Assembly: GCF_020882245.1 (NCBI RefSeq)
Contig: NC_083597.1
Span: forward strand, 16,588,581-16,652,580
DNA from: Rhopalosiphum padi
Lineage: Eukaryota; Arthropoda; Insecta; Hemiptera; Aphididae
Reading direction: 5' to 3'
Length of the DNA stretch: 64,000 nucleotides
The notes below the pieces were generated by a model. It saw only the letters and a program-made list of their open reading frames with translations. It was not told the DNA's origin and searched no databases. Made by a program: the position numbers and the translations under genes. This document shows positions 14,181 through 28,173 of the stretch, piece by piece (the first letter of the stretch is position 1; each line of letters begins with the position of its first letter).

Positions 14181-17100
14181 AGAGAGTTAACACATACACA
14201 ATGTTTTTCCACTCCATTTATTTATTAAACTTTCGAATACCTACCGGTACTCTTAACAACTGAGTGGAAACACATGTATATTAACACATTTTGCTAAATT
14301 GGAATTGTTTTAGACTCCCTTCAATAGGCACATTCTTTTGTTCGTGTGTTTTGTCGGGTGGCCTATCTTAAGTCGGCATAATGACGTGTGCCACATAATA
14401 TAGCTAAGCAAATTTATGTGGTCATTACGTCTGTCTGTGTTTATGTGTTTGCATGTAATCCATCGCATTATAACGTAACAATATTTTAACAATGAATTAT
14501 ATTATATTATAATAGTATATTACATTCATGTAGTATGTACAAAAACTTAATAACTGTTGTGCACAAGAACATTCATATTTTTTATTTGGAATTAATGAGC
14601 AAAACGTATTCAGAATACTTTCAGCTTTTTAAATACATATTTTTCCTCACTAATTTATATCAGTTTTTAAAATAATTGGTGATTAGTATAATATCAAATA
14701 TAGAAATAAGTTATGTATTTATAATACAGAAAATACAATTAATTATAATGTTAATAACTGTTATAAAAATAAATTGATAAGAGAAATTTTATTTGTTACA
14801 AATTTAAGACCATTTTTGAGTACGGCAAAAAAGCATATATTTGAATATTTCCTTTCGAAATATTTAAAATAATATTACATTAAAAAATAAAAGTAATCAA
14901 TTTTTTTTTTTTTTTATTAGTTTATTCATATTTTTTACACGACTTCTCGGTAAAAATGTCCATACAATTTCAGATAATAATATTTTTCATAAACATATTC
15001 GATCGTTGCGTAATACATTTTGATAGTTTTAAATAAAAAAATTATACGGTTAAACATTTTTTTTTCAATTAGTCACATTTATTTTAAAAATTCTTGCTCG
15101 AAAAATAAAGTCGGGCGATAGATTAAGGTACCATGCTCTTTTTAATATTATTTGAATATTTAATAACTACAAATTAACAAAATAATTATATCGTTCTTCA
15201 AAAATTTTCGTCGTTAAATTTTTAATACTATCAAGAGTAACAAATTTCAGAAAAGTGTCATTTTTTTAAACAACTTTTACAATAAAAGACCGGAAATAAT
15301 GAAACACGAAATGAAAACAAACTCCGCAAATAGCATTGTAGTTATTACATTTCGTATCCTGTCATCGTCTATAATAAAAGAGTATGCAGTGTCCAGCTGT
15401 TATTTATAAGCGGATCGTATAATCACGATTCACGTGTAATTTATAAAAAAAAATAAATAAATAAATAAATAAAAACTAAATATTATAATATGATATGGAC
15501 TCTTTACCCAAATATTCGACCGTTCAATGTTTTTTTTCACGTACGCCATGAGCTCACCATAATATATTCTCTCGTGAAATAGTATATATTACAATGCATG
15601 TCGGAAAATAAATCACCGATTTCATTGTTGAACGCCGAAACAACTGCGGCGGGTCGCCTGGATCGAGTTGGACCAGTAAGTGAAAGGCGTGGGATAGGAG
15701 AAGTATTTTAAAAACTAAACGTGGAATGATAATTATACGGTAGCATTTAAACAAAAGGATGAGATATTGAGTAGACAAATAGATAGAGATAAATACCGAG
15801 AGAGATAGTTGATAGAGAGCAAGGTATATATTATACACTGATGATAGAGAGTAAAATCGTTTCGGCAATTTCGACGGTAGGATGTTATATGTATATTGTA
15901 TATATATATATATATATATTATACATATATTATAATAAGTGGTCTTCACAATGTTCCATCAGTGCTTTCGGTTCCGCAATTAGGTACGTCATTGTTTACG
16001 TTCTACCGACATTTCGATGCGTGTCCGTATACACAGACCATCGACAGAAGATATCGGAGGAATCTGTGTAGGGTTTTTCAAGTAGAGAATTTAGAGGTTT
16101 TCCGGAGTAGTATATTTGGTTAAAGGAATCTCTGTGTCTGTTCAGACCTAATTGAAAATTCGGTTTTGAGTACCGGTAATGCAACTACTGTAGCTCAATA
16201 CTGTGTTTTAATATACTGTATAAACACCTGTTAAACTATATAATAATACATGTATTTATACTTGTAATACATTAAATTGGCATCGGCAGTCTATTCGGAC
16301 CCCCGTCTATGACTATTTTATTTAACAGTGTTCCACTCATTTTTGGCAAAACATAAAAATCGTGAGTAAGACCCGCGCCACTGAATTTCACGGAATCCCT
16401 TGTCCTTAATGTCTCTTCGCCGTCATACCGACGAATTGTACGGTTCCGATATAGTGTTTGCTCTCAAATCCAAGTGTGTTTACCCGAAAGCGACTGCCAC
16501 CGAGGGTGTAGCGTGTGAAGAATATTGGAATATAAAACGGTTTCACGCGAAATGGCTTTGGACCCCGCGATCGCTACCACCGACACCGCAAACTTTGGCA
16601 ATAACACTTAGCAGCTATTTAATGCCGGCATCGCATACCGCCGACAGTTGGTTCACAGTGCAGATTATCGATTTCGACCTATTTATAACTACTACCACAA
16701 CAATATTATACGTATTATATATATATTATAGACCGATAAAAGCAATGGTGCACGTGTTTTAAGTCCGACGATTAAATCCTCTTCGCAGAAGATCGTCTAA
16801 TTTATCACGCAACGGAATCCCCGTTATTTATATTAAAATACTTTTAAACGAATACCTATACCACTCAAACCGCACTTAATCGGGTTTATTTAACATCGAA
16901 TCACTTGCGGACGATTTATGTCGACTTAAGTACGATTTATGTTATAATTCATAATGGCTGAAAAACTCGGATCGATTTAGAACTTTACTATCCTATAATA
17001 TATTATATTATGCATTTTTTATACTGACAGTTTTGCAATGTGCATTGCTATGAGAACAGCATAACACACAATTTTCAACGCTATATAATAAGGATGATTA

Positions 17101-17435
17101 ATTGTGACAAGAACGGACCTCATCAATTAGTCGAATGAAACACGTCTGTATGACCTCCGAGAAAACGCTATTCTTTTCCGCGACATCTTGAAAATACCAA
17201 AACAATATATAGCAATTGGACATGTAATAATGGTTAATTTATACGTGCGCAGGAATTCAGCTATAAGATACTTAATGTTTTGACAATTTATAAATAAACA
17301 GGCTGAATGCTATTACGTAAATATATTTACCACAGATGGTTAATAACAAAAATGAAATGTAAATTACCGAAGCCATTACGACGATAAATTGTATTTAAAA
17401 TTAATATAATAATAATAACAATATCTGCATTTGAA
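14181..17435. other. Gene-poor stretch with a GATA-rich and GC-richer sector
   Basis: Contains an AT-rich half (14.5-15.5 kb), a GATAGA/GAGAGATAG-rich stretch at about 15760-15860, an alternating TA run near 15900-15920 and a GC-richer sector to 16.8 kb. The 120-codon frame at 16400-16762 has no recognisable domain and is not called. Confidence 0.5.
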
Positions 17436-17560
17436 TTTTTTTTTTTTTTTTTATTTTTAGAACTATTAGCAATAACTATTACAGTTCAACAATTAATTTA
17501 TAATATAGGATGCAAAGGTTACAATTTAAGATAACATGATACATGATACATGATAACAAA
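17436..17560 (-). mobile_element. Probable retroposon tail on the minus strand (T17 run)
   Basis: A T17 run at 17436-17452 begins a stretch which, read on the minus strand, ends TAGTTCTAAAAATAAAAA and continues into the poly(A). It includes short tandem ATGATACATGATACATGATA units at about 17536-17556, similar in style to the sequence behind the T17 run at 35.15 kb. Body and 5' end are unidentified. Confidence 0.3.
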
Positions 17561-20500
17561 AGGCAATTAAATTAAAATATTAGATAGTGAATTAAATATG
17601 AAGTGGTGAGACGTTTATATAAGAATATTATTACAAACGAAAATAGATCGATAGCTGTTTAGTGGTTACCTACATTAAATAATATATTTATATAACATAA
17701 TTGCATTTGAATTAAAACCGTTATTTTTACAGCTATTTGCGAAATCGGTATTCTGATATATTTAGAAAAAAAAAAAAAAAAAAAATAGAATAATAAAATA
17801 GAAGCACGTCCATGTAATTATTTTATTTATTGATAACAAGTAACACAAAAACCTTATCGCATACGCTACAACAATAATAAAAGTCAATCGTCAGACGCAT
17901 TGTACCAAAACCAACGTCTTGGGAATCCTACGCACGTTTGTACCCGAATTGCCTATACAATGCGCCGTGTCTAAATAATAAAACGGGTACGTTAACTGCA
18001 AGTTATAGTGATTGTGTTAGTTTCTAGTAGAGTATTTTATAAGTTTCAAAAACAAATTAAACGTTATTCTAAATAAATAATAATGTAAAAAATATAAACA
18101 TACAGAGTATGCCAATCTATCGGATATATATTTAATTCCAGGAAAGATTTATCATAATATTGTAACAAAAACTTGCATGTTTTAATTTACAGGTTTCATA
18201 AAAATTAAAAGATTTCTAGAAATTTCTTAAGATTATTTTCAAAAAAAAAAAAATATTTATGGCTATACAAGTAAATTTTGTTTTTTCTTTCTAGAAATTA
18301 TTAAATTATTATAATTTCTTTTTGAAATTAACTAAACTAAAAGTTTTATTAGTGACATATAATTAAGAATCGGACTTTTCTTACCGCAACAAAAATCAAG
18401 TATTAAATTTACTAGGTATATTATATTTATTATAAGTCATGCGAAATTTGCAGACTTTGTTGTGAAAACGGTTCTCAGTCGACGCGCGATTGCAGTAATT
18501 CAAACCGTCCACCCAAATACTCTTTGCAATTACGAAATCTAATATAATATATATATAGTAATATATATAAAAGACCATATACAACTAACCGGATCACATG
18601 AACGACGCCGCTATCAAAGGGAAATATTCTAATTCTCCGGGCACACACGCGGTGGTGAAGTTCAGGAAGATCTTTGACAACGTTTTGTCAACAGCGTCTT
18701 TGTATTATACTTGGGCATGCATCTATTTCGAAAACCAATTTAACCGCGACGGTATAATAAATGTGAGCGCTGTGGCGGTGGTTGTGCCCCGGACAAAGAA
18801 ATGCAATCGTCGTCGAATTAATCCGAGTCCCGCGTAGCTGTGTACACTCCGTACAATAAATTACTCCAATCGTCGTCGCCATGAAAAAATATGTTAATGA
18901 ATCGCGCTTATACCGTCGACGTTAGGTGGTCCAATAGGTATAGTAATTTTTAAGTAAATTCTTATTTTAATTTGTTATTGCATTTTTTCCAATTAGTGTC
19001 TATATACTGTCCAAATTAATTACAGTATAAAAAAACCCGCCGTATTTAAGATCATAATAAACATCCCGGACCGCGTCTATACAGAAATTAGGACGATCCG
19101 GAAGTCGTGGTGTGATATATTTAAACATAATTTCAGCGTTAAATAATTAATTGTCACCTGCTTCCACATAAACCCCGTATGCTTAATCACGTAGTAATTA
19201 TACAATAACAATAACATGTATATATTACGTGACGTAGATAAAACGAGTAATTAACCAACCGTGGAAATGGGCCATGACTTTTTTCCTTACCCTCGAGGGG
19301 CTTTGGAAATTTCTGTGACTTTTGGACACGCGTAAACAAGATGACATTAACGAGATGGTTGTCGCCACCGGGAAGTTGTAATACTTTTGCACGGGGCACG
19401 GGTCGTAAAGAAAACGCGCACCGGAGCCCGACTCGGGTTTCCCGAAAATATTTCAACGGAACGCTCAGCGTTTACGGTTCGGTAGTTCAGGAAAGTGTTT
19501 CCGTCCTCTACTCATTTGCCTAACTCACGTTATTATATATTATTTCACCCGAGCCCGGTCGCATTCAGCTCATTCACGTCGCGTATACATATAATTTTGG
19601 GTTATCCCGGTATGTTCCATTTTTTATTTTATTTGTCCGCCGGCTTTTGTGTACACGCACTTGTCGCAGAATACTCGCGTACATTATATGTTTTTGATTA
19701 GTTTAAAGGCCGCTTAAGACGCTACATCCGTCCCGGCCTGCATTATGCACACCGTTCTGTATAATACCGGTAAGTTACGGCTCATTAAAGCTCCGTGACA
19801 CTTTATCATTTTTCTGACTTCAATAAAATCACCCGAAACCGTTTTCCATATGCACGTCCTTGTGTATCGTATCAATATTTAAGTTACTACAGTCACGGTC
19901 CGATGCACGACGTGTATTCAAAAACATATCTAATGAGCAATGATATATTATTATTATTATTATTATTTACATAATATTTTGTGTGTGTAATTTGGTTACA
20001 CAGATACAATAAATATTAAAATATATAATGCATGTCAAATATTAATTTAATGAAATAAATCATTTGAATAAAAATCTTCAATTATTTCATAACTTTTTGA
20101 GTATTGATTTTTATAATAGACTAATATCCAAAAATTATAAATATTTTACGATTTATTACAGTTATACAACAAGTTATCAATATATTTTTTCTTTATCATA
20201 ATTTGAATAGTGTCTGAAAACATTCCTCTACATATTAAATATTATAACCTAATCAAAATAAAAAAAAAATCTAGAGATTTAAATAACAAAAGAAAAATTG
20301 AATTAAGTAATATTTAAGTTTTTAACTCAACTTATTATCATAAAATAAAATTGTCTAACTAGTTTAGAATATTCAGTAGGTGTATCAAAATAAAAATAAA
20401 ACATAATTGTTCATATAATTTCTTCGGTGAAACACTGTAGGATAAATTTTCTTAAAGTTAAATATAATACAAACTAATACTTAGAAAATATTTTGATTTC

Positions 20501-23500
20501 CGATATTATGTTATTATAGCTTAAAATTAAAAACTTCAAAATCTATAGACATGTTTTAAAAATTGTATGCATATTTTGTATTGTGTAAAATAAAAACTCT
20601 AAACATTATGAACTTTTTTCAATTTAGTATTCTTGACCCATTGATTCGTTCTGAAAAAATGTTATTATAGTCAAACATGGTTAACAAATATCAAATATCT
20701 GTTGTAGAGGCTATCAATTGAAGTCCTTATCCCTTTTCGTTTCGCTGATATCCTGGCACCAAACCTAAATGTTATTTTTTTTTTTATAACACGCGATGTC
20801 AATAAACTTCACGATAAGTATAAGCAAACAATATAATATGTATATTATACATGAGTACTACGATTTGTACACAAAATATTATGTACCAAATTATTTAAAT
20901 ATTTTACATTATTATTACCATAATAATTACATATTATGTACTGTTATAATGTTTCAATACATGTTTTTTTGGCAGGGGTGTTGAATTGCAGCTAAACACA
21001 ATAAACATTTTAAAGTTGTATTTGAATTTTTAAAAACATATTATACAATGTAATTCTAAGAAAATAATTTAAAAATTAACAATAAAATGTTCCCAGTTAA
21101 AAATATTATTTTATTTTACTTAATATTACTTAATATTTTTATACTAAGGGAGAGTGGTAGTAATAGTTATAGAAATAATTATGATGCATCAACATAATAT
21201 TTTATACAATTTATATAAGTTTAATATTATAATAATTTTATCGGTTGTAATATACTGAAATAAATAGTAGTTAATTTAATTTATCGTATTCGCCAGTGAG
21301 TATAATATTGTACATACAAATACGCTACCTGCAATGTATATGACTTTGACTTTAAATTTTTTTAAATTAATTAATGAATTCATAAATTCACTGTTGTAAC
21401 TGTAAAATGCTTACTCGAACGGACGACGCATTAGATATACACTAAATTGTATCTAATAAAAGCATATGCATAGTGTTTTTACTGTTTTTAGATATGCGAA
21501 TACATCATTGATTCAGTTACATCAACATATCTGATATGTAGATTGATATTGATTGGTACGATCAATTATTATTTATTTTTAATAGGTATCTATATGACTT
21601 TGCAATGTGATTAAAACAATAGAAATATAATTTAATGGATAATAAAAATAAGTGATATGTTGATATATTTCTTTATTTTAATATTTGATTTGTAAAATAG
21701 TTACAATTTTTAGTTGTATTATTTTGCCTTTGAGTTCTAAATGAATAAAAAAAATTGTTTACGTCCCACACGAAGATGAAGTAAATTTGTTTTCCCGTCA
21801 ACCCTATATATTGTATACGATATTATGCTTACATAAAAATATCCAACACTTTGTATTAGGTTTCTCTTCGAATATATATTATTCATAGATGTATTCACGT
21901 CATATAGTGGTTTTCATAAAATCTGGCAAGCACTCACAAAATGAAGCTTTGATGTACTACCGTACAACACGCAAACTGAAACGTTTTTACTTTTATTTTT
22001 TTTTATCTACGATAAAATATACAGTCCAATTTTCTCGATTCTTTTCTTGAATTTTTAAAATAACATCGATGTATTGAGTTTCAATTTAAAATACATTTAA
22101 ATCCGTATACTTGAGCCTTGTATGTTAACGTTAAAAGATCCATTAAATGAATTTAATTTTTAAATTATATCGGTAAAATATTTTTTTTCTTTTATTTTCA
22201 ACCATTTTTCCACAATTTTAAAATCATAATGTGTAAATTTAATAACATTCTTATTTGCCATATTATATGAGCTTTTATATTTATAAATTGTAAAACTCGA
22301 AATTACTATTTGTAAATCAACGTCACAAATCGTTAGAACCGTTAAAAAATAGTAAGACGTTTCATATAATCCACTTACAGTTTACAGTTATTTTGAGCAC
22401 AAAATACATATGCATATTAAATGAAATACTTCATGTTTAGTGTTTCGGTGTTTGTGGTAAATTTGATGTTGCATGTTTTTTTGACAATAATATATTATTT
22501 TATGGCTGGGTTTAAAAACAAAACGAAACAGAAAAACTAAATTGCAGTCACGTGTTTACTGTACAATAGTGTAATAGTGTAATATAACCTAAACATCTAC
22601 TCTTGTGTAACAATATAAAAAATAAGAGTCACTATTCGATTATCAAAATGTATATTAATTCAAGTCAAATATATTTTTCTAAATGTTGCTTAAACCAACC
22701 AGCCAGTGGTTTTGAAGTTCACCAGGTGTGTACGAGTATGAATATATTCTAAGTAGTGAGTTTAATAAAATTGTCAATTACTTAGCTATTAAAACCGTTC
22801 AAAGTCTAGTTCAATGAATTCAAACTTAAAATAATCACTTTTATAGCCAATTCAATTTAATATTTAAGCAAATATTTACCATTTCTTAATAAGTACAAAA
22901 AATTAGCTAATTATGATTTTTTTTTCAATACGTCCGTATATTTTCTTCTATACCAAACAATAATAAATTATAATACATTTTTGTGCATTAGTTTAGCAAT
23001 AATTACCTACGCTTAATGTCTCGAATTTAAAATCAACTAAAATCTTTAAACAAATTAGACGATAAATATTAAGATTCCATTATTGGAAATGTCCTTATGT
23101 AAAGGAATTTTTAAAATTATGATGTATGATAATCAACATCATAATATTTTTTTCCCATTAAATAACCGTAGAACTTAAGTACTCAAAACGTGGATAAAAG
23201 GTTTTTAATGATAAGACGTCACGATGAAACATTTTTTTCTCCTGAAAAAAAAGTGTTTTTTTTTTTTTACTCCTTAATGATGAAAATCAAAATATTATGT
23301 ATGCTGTCAGAGTTAAGAGTGTGGTCATTAGAAAACGAGACTTGCGTGTTTTATCACCGACAAAACGCCCTCATATCGTGTTACACAATGTATTTACAAA
23401 ATACACTAAGTTTTTGCGTCATTTTTTCGCAGTAAATTTATGCTTAGTATATTATCGACCTGTTTCTGTGGTATTTTTAGTGCTTTCGAGTCATTATATG

Positions 23501-23698
23501 AGTCACGGAATACATTCTTACGTTTATGATTCCACAGTTATAGATTATCATTTACACAAAAGTTCTTTTTCTAAAAATTTAATTAATTGAAATTAAAATA
23601 ATGCTATACATATTGCATATCATACTTATCATTTTTGAGTTGTATCTTCTCTTCTTCGTTCGAAAACACGACAAACGGCCAGAACGGCGTAATGACGT

Positions 23699-23767
<69 letters not shown>

Positions 23768-26700
23768 AAGAGAGAAGGTTTTCGGTATTCCATGACTGCC
23801 GCAGTGGCTACATGGCGGCAGCGGTGATTAATCTCGTTGACGGCAAAATGTTTCGTACGTGACTGGACCGTGAAATTTTTTTTATTCTCTCTCCCTCTAA
23901 CACACACGCACCAATTCTCCCCACTCGTGTCCACCGTCACGTTTTTTTTTTTTTTTTTTTTGCTGTGTTCGTCTTTTGGGTCCCGGCGGGCATTCGTCTC
24001 TCCGTCAAAAACCGTTTGTCAGCTCTCCGTGAGAGCCTAATGAAACGATATACTATTAACGTTACTACAACAAATGAATATTAAAAATAAATAAATAATA
24101 TATATATATACATATATATATAATTAAATATATAAATTTATTTTACACCTCCTCGTAAAGTGGATTCGTATATCCACTTGTGTGTGTGCGTGTAATTGAC
24201 CACATAAAAAAATTCTGTCTCTACTACTTTACCAAGACGTAAAACAATAACTGTGGGTGACGGAGACGACACCGAACATTACACAAGTCGGTAACGTATT
24301 TTACCTCGACGGGTATAAAAACGAATATTTTACTTTTCTCTGGCTGTATCTGGTTTTTTTATCGTTTTATATTTTACACCACTGCAGCAGGTATACCTAC
24401 CATAGTTGTGAAAACTAAACAATTTGAAAGTTAGTCTCCATTTTTTATGACAATATTATATAGTTTTCACAAAAATTTTCATATGATATCTAGTTTAAAA
24501 ACGAAAAATACCACGATAAAAATTCGAGATAAAGAAATTAAAATATCTGGAATTTCATCTTATTTGAAATGAATAATAAATCATTATATTCTGAGCTGAA
24601 ACCAATTTCATATTTATTAAATTCTTTATTAATTAATATCTCAAAATAATTATTATATAAAATATGATGATGTGCATACTTCAAACAGCAATCAAATAAC
24701 GTAAACAATATACTAATCAAGAACTAAAACAAAATTGAGAAAATGACCTTTAATAATACAATATATTTCAATCAGCTGAATTTCAATTTATAACAATCTA
24801 TATATATATTATGATCAAAAAATGATTTTTTTTTTTTTAAAGAAAAATCTGGTTCATTTATAATTATAAAACCATTAGTTTCAGAACTTCGTAACCAATC
24901 AATAGTAAAAGTAACAACTTTAATCTAATAATATTTAATATATTTACTATATTTAAAATGGTACATACGATAATTATTTTTTTTTATTTTCAAAAATTAT
25001 ACTTTATACAATTTTCTATGTATTTCGGCTAATATAATATGTAATATTTCACCTAAATTAATTTCTCACTATATAAAACATTACATATTACATGTCATAC
25101 AAACAGTTCTCTTTTTAACACACCCGTGTGTGACTTTGAACATTCTATTATATTCAAATGTTACAATTTTCGTAAAACTCCCTGCATTTAGGAGGTAATA
25201 AAAGATTGAAAAATATAACTGAATGTTCTGCCGTTGATATAACCATCTGAGACCAATATGAGTTATATTTTATTAAGAAGTATAAGTCAATGTCAAGTGA
25301 TTTTTTTTTACTCTTTAACATTTTTTTTCTTCCCATGTTTGAAAATAACAATTTTAAATAAACATTTATGTTCAAATATATGGATTTTCACGATCAAAGG
25401 TATATTTAAGTTGAATATAGGTACCATATACTTTATAAGATATGGTTACAATAAATTATAATACTTTATATCTAATTATTTATGTGATGGTATTTTTAAC
25501 AAAAGCCAAACAATTTCTTATAAAAATAAGATTTATGCTGGTTTTTTTTATGTAATTTAAAAAAATTTATAACAATACATTAATTATAAAAAAGCTCACT
25601 TTTAAGATTTTAAATCATTTTTACATCAGACGATTTCTTATTTATTGGCTATAACATTATTATGAATATTTAAATTTCAATATTTAACTTCACTCTTTTT
25701 TTTAGACAAATTAAAAATGATATTTTAGCAATATTGATTAAGTCTTGGATACATTTATTAATACAACATATATTTTAGAAAATTATTTTATTATTAAAAA
25801 GGCAAATTTATAAAATGAAAAAAAAGTAAAAGTCCCATAAAATTACCGTGATTTAAATAATAAAAAAAGTAAAATATTTTACTATTGCAAAAACAAAATG
25901 TTAAAAATAAATTTAATTTAAGCACTTGAAACTTTTAATTAAGTTAAAAAATTATTTTCAAAAATACAAAAATTTACAAAGAAAACAAATACACACTTAA
26001 TTATATACAAATATTATGTTAAAAAAAACTGTCTTGAATATAACATTATACATTACTATTGAATTAAAAAAAAAAAATCATTGCGAAGTTTATTAACAAA
26101 AAACACTCATGTATAAATAAAATTTTCTTTATAATATAAAATATGTAAATAATACCTATGCCAAAAATAATTTATATATAAAAAAAAAGTAGTAAAAAGT
26201 TTTCTTATAACAGTCACTATGTACACAAAAAAAGAAACAAAATAATATACAACACCTATAAACATAATATTAAAATTGTAATAATATTTAAAAAAAATAG
26301 TTCAATAATTAAAACTTATGTTATAAGTTTTATAATAATTCAAAATTAATCTTATCATTACATTTGTATATAATACATTATTATTATTATTATTATACTT
26401 AAATCTATATTCTATATATATCTTATTTATTTTGTTTATGTTTAACAAATGATCATAGTTCATTGATCATGGATATTTTTACATACATTTAAAGTTTTAA
26501 AAGTAAACAAAATATAAAAGTTTTTTCGTGTAATAATCAATACATTGTGAACATATTATAATACAAGTAATATCATAAGTTTTATTAAAAAGAAAAAAAG
26601 GACTTTTGTCTATAGATATTATGAAATAATGCCTATAGAATTTTACTTGTAAACTAATGGATTGTAAAAGAATTTCCAGCAGGACATTGAGTTTGCATCC

Positions 26701-27382
26701 AAAGGATGTAGGTAGCAACCTACCTTCTATAACGCCCTTTCTATTCCGAATCAGAATAATTTTCTAAGAATTTATACGTACAAAAATAAAATTCCAAATG
26801 GGTTTTTTTAAATAAAAAACAAGCATTCAATTAATTTTATGTTAAGTAATTAAATAAGAGAAGTGAAGTAAAGTGACACAGAAGTAAAATTAAAATATAT
26901 ATATATATATAAACTAAAAACTAAAGTTGAAATAGTGATTGTTAACTATTCAAAGAATCAGCGAGTATACTTTAAATATATAAAATATATTAATGAATAA
27001 TAATATTAACGTTTTTATTTTATTATAAGGAAAATTATCAAGTTAACAATATTTAATTTAAGTAATTAAGTTATTATAATAATACTCGAAGATTCAGGTT
27101 TAATCTACTTAAAACAACAAAAAAAATATATATAAATAATATTAGTACAAGTGCAATAGAAACCAAAAGTAATTGGCTCAATGAGATTTGATCAAATTGA
27201 TAGATAAATTGTAATATCACACGGGAGCATAAATAATGTACATTAGCATATTAAAACAACAATGTTAACTGAAATGTGTACAAATTGATTACTTAATTGA
27301 TGGCATTCATACCGAGAACAGTTGATTATATTTAAATCTAACAATCAAGTTTGAAAACTATAAAAAATAATTCAAAATATTT
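17561..27382. other. Mostly AT-rich DNA with GC-richer islands; no supported gene
   Basis: An A20 run lies at 17766-17785. GC-richer islands at 18.45-18.85, 19.06-19.85 and 23.64-24.4 kb hold overlapping short frames on both strands without domains. The interval 24.4-27.4 kb is extremely AT-rich with many homopolymers. No exon with convincing splice sites plus coding signal was found. Confidence 0.5.
23705..23762 (+). repeat. (TG)29 microsatellite
   Basis: A 58-nt perfect TG dinucleotide run, the longest simple repeat in the window, lies inside a GC-richer patch. It produces open frames on both strands that are not genes (Cys-Val and Thr-His repeats). Confidence 0.98.
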
Positions 27383-27912
27383 TGTAATGAAATCACCATC
27401 AACTTTTTATTTTCAAAAGGTAATCTATATTTAAAATATCATGAAATATTAAGGCTATTTTATCTTATGAATTTTAACATTAAAATCATAATTTTTGATT
27501 TAATCGTTAATGAGTTATAGCTGCTCAAAGTTGGGTAGTTTGAGGTTTTTAGGTGTTCAACTTGCAGATTATTACGACTGTGGGACGTTGGTATAACCAC
27601 AGGTACAAATAAGTTCATCACTGCGTCGATAGTCGATAACGAGTTTATTATATATGAAAATATATTATGTACCTTTTATTATCTATTACCCGTGTTACTA
27701 GTTTACTACTGGTCTTCAGAAACAAGAAATATTATAAAAATCAAAAACCACCCAAAATTTAAACGCTATATCTCGCTAAAATATTAATGAAAAATAATAA
27801 TTTGATAATTTAAACGTTAAAATTAATAACAAAAACAGCCCTATTAATTTAGTACATTTTAAATGTAGGTTGCCATTTGAAAAACAAAAGTTGATAGTGG
27901 TTTTACTGTTAA
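27383..27912. mobile_element. Foldback element with long diverged inverted repeats
   Basis: The left arm at about 27383-27551 and the right arm at about 27735-27912 are inverted copies of each other over roughly 170 bp with clear divergence. For example, CCATCAACTTTTTATTTTCA on the left matches the reverse complement CTATCAACTTTTGTTTTTCA on the right, and the shared TTTGAGGTTTTT / TTTTTGATTTTT blocks mark the inner ends. The loop of about 180 bp is more complex in sequence and has no useful reading frame. This is the structure of a foldback or long-TIR non-autonomous DNA transposon. No target duplication could be set with confidence. Confidence 0.6.
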
Positions 27913-28014
27913 ATAAAAGGGTGAAAAAAATAAAAATTGTGTACAGTTTGAGAAAAGCATGATACAAAATATTTTGAAAAAGATAAATGAAAAAAATTTA
28001 ATGATGTCTTAACC

Positions 28015-28173
28015 CAGAAATTCCCAACCAGGGTGCCGGAAAATTTATTTAGGGTGCCACGAAATTATTTGAAATATATTTTTAGTCATCTATAGGCCTA
28101 GGGCATAGGGTGCCTCCGGATTTTTAAAAAATGACTAAGGTTGCCATGAGTCAAAAAAAGTTGGGAACCTCTG
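28015..28173. mobile_element. Second hAT-like MITE (CAGAAATTCCCAAC ends)
   Basis: This element of about 159 bp has a left end CAGAAATTCCCAACC and a right end GTTGGGAACCTCTG, which are inverted copies differing by two bases. Internal GGTGCC blocks are spaced like those of related non-autonomous hAT elements. Flanks CTTAACC and CTTAATC resemble a degenerate duplication. It encodes nothing. The superfamily call rests on the end motif and is less certain than for the element at 35.4 kb. Confidence 0.65.

Noticed and set aside
15554..15949. 131-codon minus-strand frame with Ile-Tyr repeats
   Set aside because: The N-terminus is a translated TA microsatellite and the rest is low-complexity GATA-repeat translation.
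16400..16762. 120-codon + frame in a GC-richer patch
   Set aside because: No recognisable domain and composition like translated intergenic DNA; the IVFALK word it shares with a frame near 3.09 kb is too short to mean anything.
23635..23940. Open frames on both strands across the TG repeat (Cys-Val and Thr-His runs)
   Set aside because: They are produced by the (TG)29 microsatellite and have no domain or splice support.
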